From the NCBI RefSeq assembly GCF_000227135.1, contig NC_018245.1, forward strand, positions 577,041 through 641,040: a stretch of 64,000 bases of DNA. The letters run 5' to 3'. This DNA comes from Leishmania donovani (taxonomy: Eukaryota > Euglenozoa > Kinetoplastea > Trypanosomatida > Trypanosomatidae). Each line of letters begins with the position of its first letter. Within the stretch, counting starts at the first letter, position 1. The position numbers and the translations under genes were made by a program. This document shows positions 1 through 10,072 of the stretch, piece after piece. A model generated the notes under the pieces. It was not told where the DNA came from. It saw only the letters and a list, made by a program, of their open reading frames with translations, and searched no databases.

Positions 1-910
1 GCGTGAGTGCGTGTGGCTTCCTCTCTCCGTGTTCTCTGCTTCTTTTGGACCGTTTCTTCTTTTGGTTTCAAGTGCATTTTTTGTTCTCTCCGAATCTCTC
101 TCTCTCCTCATTGCATGAGCGCTGTGTGATGCGCGTGGGGCCTGTGTATCCACTTCAGAGCCGCTTCCCTCTCTGCCCTTGCTTCTCTTTGCTTACCTCG
201 CCCCCCCCCCTCTCATCCCCTTGCCGCCCTGTATTTCTTCTCATTTTTCGGATTTCGGGTCTTCCGTTCACTCTGGTTATGTAGGTTTCTATGGGTGTCG
301 TTCTCTTCACAATTTTGCTATTTCCCTTCCCTCCCCTTCTTCCGCCGCCTCCGCCTCCATGGTGCCCGTGAGCGCGTGTGCGTGTCGGATGGAGCTGTGC
401 CTGTCTGTGCTGATTGATATCTTCTTATTTTTTGATTTATCCTTTTCAGCTCGTCTCTCGCGTCTCTCCTTTTTTTTTTTGCTCCTTGTAGAGCGCTCGC
501 GAGCACGCACGTGTGCTTACGTGTGAGCTGTGATAAGAAGAAGTGCCTTGTTTTCGAATTTTATGTTTCCTCGTCTTCTCTTTCCCTCACCCGCCCCCTC
601 CCCTATCTCACACATGTTCTCGTGCTTCCTTTTCTTTTCGCTGCGATCGTGGTGCGCTTTTTTCTCTCTGCTTGCGTGATTCAGTGTGTGCGTGTGCGTG
701 TGTGCTGAGTGCTGTGGGCCCTATCACTGTTCTCACGGCATTTTTTCCTTGATGTTTTTTCTCTTGACGGAATCGCTTGTATGTCTGCCTATTGGAGTGA
801 AGCGGCTCGGAGAAACACGACGCGCCACCAAGCAGCACCACCAGCACCAGTGACCGAGAAAAAAATAGAGAGGGCAATCAGCAGGCGCGCTGCATCTTCA
901 GCGCATACAA

Positions 911-914
<4 letters not shown>

Positions 915-946
<32 letters not shown>
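915..946. repeat. (AC)16 microsatellite
   Basis: This is an uninterrupted AC dinucleotide run of 32 bases in intergenic sequence. Confidence 0.95.
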
Positions 947-948
<2 letters not shown>

Positions 949-3611
949 AGAGCAACAAGCGAAGCAGCGAGGCGAGAGCACTGCGGTCGAGGCGAGAGGA
1001 GAAGGGGAGGGTGTCACCGAGGCACCCTGCAGTAGACCAGGCTCTCAAGAGCGTCATTAAGAGGGCATCTTTTACATTTCGCCGCCTCCCTCCTCCTCCC
1101 CCTTCGTGGCTGCCGTGCACACGAGTACTCGCACACGTACCCAGGACACGCGCACGCACGCCGCCGGGTGGGATGGTGGTGGTGGTGGTGGGGGGCGCGG
1201 GGCGGCGACGAGGCGATCCAGAAGGGCGTGAGGCCTCGAACTTTGTCATTGAAACGACGAAAGGGCGCTTTTCGCTCTCATCCTCCTATTCCCTTACCTC
1301 CCCTGTTCATGCATGTGTGCTTTTCACACTTTCGTTTTACTTTCTCTTTCGCACCTGAGGCAGTGAAGGCATGAAGTGCACGTTACAAGTGCATTTTTGT
1401 GGCTCGCTGGCTTGGCTTCCACTGGATGGGGGCAGGGCAGACTGCCACGTCTGTCTCTCTCTCCCTCTCCCCCTTCTTTTTGCGTGTCCCGTGCTGCTAC
1501 TGCTGCTCATGTTGCTTTCGCTTTACGTGTTCTGATGCTCTGCCGTGATCTCTTTTCTTCACCTTCCTCTCCGTCACGTCAATCAAACCCAACCGCTGAT
1601 TTCATCTGTTGCTCTCTCTTTTTTTTTGTTTGTTGTCTTCGTACTTTCCACACTTCGGCGCCGAACCTTTTTCTCGTTTTTTTTTTGTTTGCTCGTTACA
1701 CACCACCATGAAGGGAGGGTGCACGTGGTTCATGTATGTATCCGCCTACTCTTTTCACTTGTGCTTTCTCTGCCTCCCCCCTCTCTCCCTCTCCCTTTGT
1801 GAGCGTGTGTGTCTTGTTCTCCTGTCTCCGTCTTGTATTTCTTGTGCACACGTTCGAACATGCTTTCTCACCCCTCCCTGTCTGCCTTTCTCTCGTCACG
1901 AGGTGTAAGCGTACCTGTGTAGCTCCTCTCAGTCACACACACACACACACACACACGATTATGCCACCCTGTGTCAGTGTTGCCCTTGCCCCTCTTCAGC
2001 GGATCCTGCGATCTCCCGCCCCGTCCTCTTCTGTCCGTCTTTGTCTTTTCCATAAACAGGGTGCACCACTGGCTGCAGTATTCGCAAACGTGTGTTCTTC
2101 TCTCTCCGTTGATACTGATGTACAGGCGTATGGAGAGGGCGTATAACCACCCCCCTCCGTGATTGCTTGCCTTCTTGTTTTTCTCCCTATTTTTTTTTTC
2201 GCTATCACGCACACGCACACACTTTTTCATCGTCTTCTCAAGTTTTCGTTCCTTTACGTTGCTGGAGACGACCCGTTGGCCCTCGTCGCTCTTCCTGTGG
2301 TGGCCGTGGATATGAAACATAAAAAATGTTGTTGGTCTCACGTCTTCTCTGGCCCACCTCTCTGTCTTGTTGCTGCTTTCTCTCTCTCTGTGGTCAGCCT
2401 ATGATTTTGTCTCCGTCTTCTTGTGGGCTGCGCCGGTGTGCTTTCTTTCTTTTGCCGTATTATCGTGAGTACAATACACACACACGCGCCCATCCCCTCC
2501 CTCCCTCCCAAAAAAAAAAAGAAACGAACGACACCAAAATGTCGAGTGGGCCGTGCGCTTAGTTCGTGTGCATAGACCTTATCGCTGTCGGCCGGCGATT
2601 CCTCTTTTTTTTTTCGTTGTTGTACATATGAATACTGTAGATACATCTATATGCATCTATGTATATATATATCGATCTATACTTTTGCCAAGGATGGTTC
2701 TCTTTCTTTCTCGGTGTAGGTCTTGCTGCTTCCGTGTTGGTGCTTTTTCTTCTCCGTCCTCTACTTCTTCTGCCCTCTCATGCTCATGCGTTTGTAGGCG
2801 GGCGCCTCTCACTCACCCTCTCACTGTGCTCCATCTCTTGTCTCTTCCTGTCTTTCTTGCACGCGTTTTTTTTTGTCACTTTTCACTATGGCGAACGACT
2901 CGCCCCCCTCCCCCTCTTTCTCGAAGGCACTGCCCACGTGCCCTTCCTTTTCTTCGATGTGCGTGTGTGCGCTTTCCACCTCCAAATCCCGTTGCTTTCT
3001 TCTTACCTCGTCTCCGTCGCGCGATGCGTTACTTGGCTTTTTGGCTTGCTTTCCCTTCTCCCGCTCCCGTCGTCTCATCGTGTCTCTCTCTCTCTGCAGC
3101 AAGCGCCGTAGCGTCTTTTTGTCTTGCGGGTTTCTGTTACGTTGACGTTTTATTATTATTATTTTTTTTTCTTTGTGTGTGTGTTCTGCGCGTTGCTGCT
3201 TCCAACCGGTGCTCTCTCATTGCTGACCTGCCGCCCCTCCCTTCCTTTGCAGCGCGTATGTGCCGCTGCTTGTGTGTCCGCCGTGCGTGGCGGTGCTCTC
3301 TGGTGTCAGTGCCCCCGCACCTTCTTACTCCCTCTTCGCTGGCGCTCATCCTTGCCTTGTCCCGTGCGCACGAACCGACATCAAGCGGCAGCGGCTGCTC
3401 CGAACAGAATAATAATGCCGGATGAGCAAAAAGCAAAGAAAAAACGAAAAACAAAGGAAAAGACGAGGGAGGGGGAGGCGCTCTCACACGCGTTAGCACG
3501 TGGGACACGCACACTTTTTAAATAATAAAAAAACGGCATCCGCGCATTCACTGAAGCCCGGCGACACACTTACACTCACGCACACACGCGCGAGACACGG
3601 TCGTAGGCAGG

Positions 3612-3641
<30 letters not shown>
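3612..3641. repeat. (CA)15 microsatellite
   Basis: This is an uninterrupted CA run of 30 bases in the first intergenic stretch. Confidence 0.95.
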
Positions 3642-3642
<1 letters not shown>

Positions 3643-4680
3643 TCTTCGTGGTGTTGATGGCCCAGGCGCATGCCCACTTTTCCGGAGAGCCCTTTTTTTT
3701 TCTCTTTCACCATCTTTGCAGATCTCACCGGTATTTTGTCTGATGAGAAACGAAAGGTGGAGAGCGTTAGTGAGCGAAGAACATAATAAAAGAAACGAAG
3801 CCAGGTCGAGGGCGGCAGCACGGAAACTTCGAAAATCTATATATGTACAAACAGAAAAGCTGCCACAGAGGAGAGGTGCGCAGGCCGTAGTGCTGCGTTG
3901 ACCTACCCCTCTTTTTCCCTTTTTTCCTCATGCCCACTGTATCGTGCTGACAGGAAAGTAAGCGAATGGGGCGAGGACAAGGACTTCAATGTGGATGCAC
4001 ATACGTACCCACGCAACGGCTCGCGCCGTTGGTTGACTTGAACAAGAGTGAGCTTACAAGCAGACAAGCACGGGCGCGCGCTCACACGATGCGCGGAGGA
4101 TATGTAAAGCCGACACGGCGAAGAAGAAAGAAAACAAAATAGGCTGTCCTTTAGCAGGAAAGAGAGTTTGAGACACGCCGCGAGAGGCGGGAGGTGGAGG
4201 CGAGGCCCCAGGTGCGCCCCCCGACTAACCAGGCAAAAGATGCACGACGCGCGTAGTGTGTGGCGATGCATGTATGCATGCCTCTCTCTCGTGCTCTCCC
4301 ACTTGCCCGCGAGCTTGTGTGTGCTTATCTCTTTGTCGTCTTCGTACTCTCGCTGGATGGTCGGTCTCCTGCTCAGGCCTATCGTAAAGCGTACGTACGC
4401 CTCCATGTACGGGCTTTTACTCGGTTTCTCGTGCTGTACCCCCCCCCCGTCTCGCGTTTTTTTTTGCGCACCGCCCCTCTCTCTCGCTCTTTGTGTCTGT
4501 TCTTCTTCTTCCCGTGTGTGTGCTGCATTCATGACGCGCCTTTTTTTTTGAGCTCTCTTCCTCCTCCCATCAGCGCACTCTCCCTTCTTTTTGTTGGTTG
4601 GCGTCTCGTGCACTACACACTGCACGAATGCCTCATGCTATGCGCTGTATGCGTGTTCTCTGGATATGTGCATATACACA

Positions 4681-4697
4681 TATATATATATATATAT
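4681..4697. repeat. (TA)n run
   Basis: This TA run is flanked by CACA on the left and TGCATGTGTG on the right, so the whole block is nearly palindromic. Confidence 0.9.
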
Positions 4698-7162
4698 GCA
4701 TGTGTGTATGTGTACGTATGTGTGTGTGCGTGCTTGGTATTTGTGCCGTTGTATTGTTTATTTTGTTTCGCTTTTTATTCGCCGATTTTTTGCCCTTTTC
4801 TTTCATTCTCTGCACCTTCTTTCCTTCCTCCGCCCTTCCCTTCCCTCTTTGATCGAATTTTTTTGATACGTGGCCCTTGAGTCTGTGCCGTCCAAGTCCT
4901 TTGCCAGAGCCTCGTGTCTTTCGCTCTCTCTCTTCTGTACCGACTCTTCCTGCAAGCACAGGTAACGTTGCTGCATACAAGAGATTCGTCTGCTTGCCCT
5001 GCCTTCCTTCTTTTCTTTGCCCCCTTCAAAACTACCCTCTTGCTGTACGCTTTTCTTTCACCATCTCTGTCTCTCTTTCTGTAAAGCTGCATGGCAATCA
5101 CATTTGTTTTTCCCCTCACTTCATGTCGCGCTCTCCGTCATGCCAAACTTCCTTCTGCAGGTGCGCAAACAACTTTCCCCTCCTTTTTTGTTTGCTTCTG
5201 TGCGTGCGTGTGTCTGCGTGCGCGTTGCACTATACACAGGCACACACGCCTTTCTCATCCGTCTCTTTATTCGTTTCCCTTTCTCTCTCTCTCTCTCTCT
5301 CTCGCTCGCTTTATCTCCTTTCCGTTTTTTTTCTTGTGCTAAACACCCGCTCGCAAGACGAAAAAGAGGCAAAACAACAACAATAAACAAACAAGGTGGA
5401 AAAAAAACAGGACAGAGTAGTATCAGAGGACGTATCAACTATGTGTGTGTGCGTGTCGGCCGGCCTGTCTGTGCGGGAGAGGCCTCTCCTTTTCCACGTT
5501 CTTGTCTGTTTTTCGGTGCCGCTCAATCATCTAGCAAATGAAGGGTATGGCTTTGTTTCTGTTTTTTTTTTTGTTTCTTGTGTTTTGGGTTAACGCTCTC
5601 CTTGTCCTTCCCTGCTGATGGCACTTCTTGTGCCTTTGTATGTACACACACGTGCATGTGAAGCTCATCGTCCTCCCTGCTCTCCCCCTCCTTTTCCTTT
5701 TGCTTGTGTTGTCAACCGCACGCCCATGCTGAGGCCGGCTCTGAGGGTGCCAATGGGGCTATCGCGCACCAGTTAGTCTATGCATACATCTCTGTTGGGG
5801 GCTAAAGCAGATTCCACTGCGAGTTTGAGACGGTGGGCTCAGGCGTTTTTTTTTTTCATGCCTTCTGCTTTTCTGGCGGCCTTGCGCGGCCTTTGCTGGC
5901 GCTGCCGCTTCCTACTTTTTGTTCGCTAGTTTCGTCATGGTTTAGTTTGGTTAATATATTGAACATGCTCTTTTTTTCCCGCTCTTGGCTTCGCCCGCGT
6001 CGCCTTCTCCTTTCTTTTATGACTTATGTTTGTGTTGTCGGTGTGCGCGTGTGCGTTTTCTCTACCAGTTCAGTTCCTCTTCTCTGCCGTATCTTCATTT
6101 TTTTTTGCTCTCTGCTTTCGTCCTCCTTGCATTTTGTGTGTATGCGCGTGTGTGTCTCCGTTCTCTCTCCGTCTCTTCGATATGCTACGAAAAGTAGAGC
6201 TCTTCCTCCCTCTCTTCAGTCTCTGTCGTGCTTCACTCTTCCCTTTTTTAAAGGTGGTGATGGCGTGTGTGTGTTTGTGTGTGTGTGTGTGGGGTCTTTT
6301 TCATGATGCGTTTCCGCATGTCATCGCCGTCGCCATCGCTGCGAGAGCTTCTTTGTTTTTCTCTTGCGTGTGTGTGTGTGTGCGTATCGCACTTGAATGG
6401 GCACAACACCTCTCTCCTTCGTTCCCCTTGCCTCCGACCATCCGACTTTCACTTCACACACACACACAGACACCACTTCGCTACTCTACTTCAGCTCTGT
6501 GGTACTGCTGTGATGTGATGGCTGCTGTTGTGGCCGTGCCGTCGGCACGCAAAGGAGGTGCTTCGTGATTCTCTCTCGTCTCATGCACGTGCTGCCCTTC
6601 TCCCCTATCTGCGGAGATAACCCCGCTCGCTTCCTTCTTTCTGCCTCCTCGCATGTTCTCGGCACTTGACCCTCCCCCCCCCCTTTTCTGCTCGCGGCCT
6701 TTCTTCAACGCCTTTTCGTTGGCTTCATTAATATATGTGTGTGTATATAGACATGTGGCCCTCATCTTGTGTTCTTCGCGTCCCGCTGAACGACGTAGTC
6801 GTCCCTATAAGTGACCAAACACGAGAAAAAGACGACACAGGAGCGAGGAGGCGGATACGGGTGCACGTGCCGTGCCGAGTGCAGCCTTCTATTTCTGCTT
6901 TTCTTTTTTCGATGGTTGGACGTGCACGCCGTGCCACGACGGGAGAGAGCGAGAGTCTGTACTTCCTTCTTTTTTTTTGCCTTTCGCTCATCCTTCTTTG
7001 CTACATCTTGCGGCACGCGCGCACATACGCGTTCTACCTGCATCCCTCCTCTCTCCCTCCTCCTTCTTTGTTTTTTTTTTGTCGTTCTGAATTTGCCTCT
7101 TCTCAGCTTGCCTTTTGCAGCATTTTCGTGCTCTCTGTCCCTGCTTTGCCTTCCGTATGTTA

Positions 7163-7163
<1 letters not shown>

Positions 7164-7199
<36 letters not shown>

Positions 7200-7208
7200 A
7201 CACACACA
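7164..7208. repeat. (AC)n microsatellite, one interruption
   Basis: This AC run of about 45 bases is broken once by an AGAC. Confidence 0.95.
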
Positions 7209-9140
7209 AACACAGCACGCGTAGCTTTCCTTTCGTCCCATCTTACGGTCCCTTTATCGCTCTCGATTTTTTTCTTTCTCCGTATCGCAAATTTAACGCA
7301 AAGAAAAACGAAGGGTTACCAAGTAAGCGAGCCATGCATGCAGTCGCTCGTTTTACGTGCCCTTATGCGTGAGAGTATCGCGACGCCTTGGTACCGATAG
7401 CAGATCTGCTTTTCCTTTTCTTTTTGTCTTTCAGTTCTCTCCTTCCCCGCTTTTTTGCCATGTGCTGCTGTCGGTGTAGGCGATGGAAAACATCTGTTTC
7501 GCATGCATTCACCGCTTCCACCCGCCCCTCTCCATCCGTGTTCTTCACTGCACGTGTACGTGCGTCTTTCTGTGCTGCCTGCCACCCCATCCGGTGCTCT
7601 CCCTTCTCTCCGCATTCCAATGCGTGCGTGATGGCACATGCGTATGCGTCAGGGGGGCGGAGGACGGCGGGGCGAAATCAGTGGCGGGACAGTTGTGCAC
7701 ATGCACGCACACGGGCAAGGCACAGAGTGAGCGCTGCTTACTACCCTCCCGTAGTTTTCGGTGCTTCCTCTTTCTGGAAGTGAACTGTCGACACAAAGTG
7801 GCGTTTTCTTCCTTCTTTGGCGACTCTTGTCATTTTGCGCTCGTGGCTCCAGTGGCGCATGCATGTGTGCGCACACAGGATCTGTGGTGAGGGGAGACAG
7901 CTATGGTGATGACTGTGATGCGCCTTGCCTTACGACGGAATAGGTCACAGAGGACTGGTGTCGCACACGACATACTGTACATTCTTTGTTTTTCGTCCAT
8001 CCACCTGCCTCTCCCCTTTCTTTTTCAGCTACGCTCTGCAACATCATGGGCTTGGGGTGCCTCCTTGATGCCATTACAGTGGCCGGCGCCTGTCGGTAAC
8101 GCATACCTTTCCTTTCCGCCTTTTCCTCTTACACTCCTTCCTGCTTCTTTGCTCTCCCTCTGTTGCGCCACTGTGTACACCTCTGCTCATCTTAATCCTT
8201 CCCAACTGACACGGCACGCACGCGTGATACGCGAAACTTAACTCTTCCACCGTCGTACACTTGTTGATGCGTAAGAGTTGCCTGTGCATGAGTGTCTGGG
8301 AAGCCAAACAGCAACAAAAAGAGTCTAGATTTTTCAAGCAGCGCATGCATGCGTATGTGTCTGTGTGGTAGAGACTGCGAAAAACAAAAAAAAAAAAACA
8401 GAGAGATGCAGGCAACGGCACCATCAGGCGTTTGCGATGACCGCTTCTTTCTTTCTTTTTGGTTGAACTTATTCGGCATTTTTGTGCTCTTGCGCTCATT
8501 CCGCTCTTCCGCTTGCTTTGGTTGACACCAACAATTTTTTTCCCGATTATACATTCCCAGTGCGTGTGCCTTCTCCCCTTTTTCCCGTCGTGCTTTGGGT
8601 GCTTGTGTGTGTGTGCCCACGGGTTTTGCCTGACACAGTGCGTGAGGGGAGTCATTGTAGAGTTTTTTGTTTTCCCACACTGGCCGCTTGTCTTTGTGTA
8701 TGCTGGCGCGCTGCGCCTTTACGTGCGCGTGCACACGCGCACATATACGTATGCATCTACGTTTCTCTTTCTGTTTTGCTCCATACATGCCCTTTATAGT
8801 ACCATTACAGGAGCTCTCCGTCTAGTGCAACCACCGCAGCTGTGGTCTGGTCCGGCGTTGTGCGTCTCCCTCTCTCTCTCTCGGTGTACTTGTATCACCG
8901 GCACTGGGCACACACACACATGCATACACACGCATTTATATATCTATACACACATATACATATAGTACCCGTAGGTGACTTTACGGAGGTCTATCTCCAT
9001 TTCAAATCCTTTAATTGCTCGTCTCTCTGTGTACGTGTGCTTGTACGTGTGTTCGACTTGCTCTGTCGCCTAGTCGGGCGTCTGCCCCACGCGTGGTTGC
9101 TGGACGACAAACACTGACGCACAAACATGGACGAGCGCGT

Positions 9141-9158
9141 ATATATATATATATATAT
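9141..9158. repeat. (AT)9 run
   Basis: This is an 18-base AT run in the intergenic sequence before the coiled-coil gene. Confidence 0.9.
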
Positions 9159-9842
9159 GCATATACATCTGTCTATATGTCTGTGTGTGCGTGTGTGGTT
9201 CTGCGCATCGGCGTATGCGCGATATTGCGTTTGTGTGTGTATGTGCGTGTGTGTCTATGTGCTCTTTCCCTAAGACTGGACACCGAAACCAAAATGAACG
9301 ACAAAAGCAATGACAACAACGACAGCAACGGGCTACGAACACACAGGGAGGAAGGGAATGGGCAACAGTCTCTTTTTTTTGCAAAAAGAGGATCTCGTCT
9401 CGGTCAGGTGCCACTTTAGGTGGTGATGGTGGTGGACGTGAGCGATGAGTTAGCAAGCGACGCCGTAGGAAGGGAAGAAGAACCACTCTGCGTGCGTGTC
9501 TTTTCCCCTCTCTGCACTGCTGCATCCGAAGCAATGAATGCAAAAAAATCAAGCGTCACGACGCGACTCCTCTGCTGCTCTCTTTCGTTCCCTTCTTTTC
9601 TTCTCTGTTAATCCACACGCACACACGCACACAGATAGTGGAGGTGCTTGACATAACGGTAACTCGCTCATGCGTGTCTCCTGCTCCATGCCGGTTATCA
9701 CCTGCACATTCTCTCGCCCTCTCCAGCGCCCTCATTTTTGCCCTTTCCCTCTTTTCATCCGGCGCGCTTTCTGCGGTGTGCGCGTGTGTGCCTGCGCTGC
9801 TCCGACCGCGACCGCACGCGCCCCGTCGCTATCGCGTCCCTC

Positions 9843-9844
9843 AG
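9843..9844 (+). promoter_or_regulatory. candidate trans-splice acceptor for the coiled-coil gene
   Basis: This AG follows the pyrimidine tract at about 9731-9760 and would leave a 5' UTR of about 228 nt. That leader contains upstream ATGs near 9948-9955 and 9990. Another AG at 9725-9726, just after a pyrimidine tract, is an alternative. Confidence 0.4.
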
Positions 9845-10072
9845 CAGTGCTCCCTCTCGCCGCTGAGCGATTTATTCGCCCTTACCACGCCGGCAAGTGG
9901 TCAAAATCGTTTTGGTCAAATTGATCGTTGCCTGAAAGCACTCGCGCATGTGCATGGGTGTGTTCGTCAACACCGACGCAAAGACACGCATGCGCGCCTA
10001 TTCGCTAGAGTAGACCGCTTACATACATTCACGCATACATCCACATACACGCCTCCTTAACACGCGCCGCAT

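Larger units (their letters stand above)
1..10072. other. 10-kb stretch without a recognisable gene
   Basis: No open frame here looks like a protein: those present are pyrimidine-run translations rich in Ser, Leu, Phe, Cys and Val, or their Arg/Lys/Glu-rich antisense. The + strand is T/C-rich with (CA)n, (TG)n and (TA)n runs, alternating with short A-rich blocks near 790-910, 3390-3560, 3730-3890 and 9280-9400. This alternation of polypyrimidine tract, AG and A-rich leader is what trans-splice sites look like in this group. I saw no tRNA boxes and no conserved non-coding RNA. It is probably the 3' UTR of a gene left of the window plus intergenic sequence, possibly with spliced non-coding transcripts. 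Confidence 0.7.

Noticed and set aside
1852..1862. GTTCGAAC, similar to a tRNA B box
   Set aside because: No A box or cloverleaf arms are found nearby. A scan for other tRNA-like boxes also found nothing.
2553..3425. A 290-codon + strand frame in the left desert
   Set aside because: It is Cys/Ser/Leu/Phe-rich throughout, from pyrimidine runs, and has no conserved-looking stretch.
7906..7912. A GTGATGA box, as in C/D snoRNAs
   Set aside because: No CTGA D box is found at a suitable distance and there is no terminal stem.
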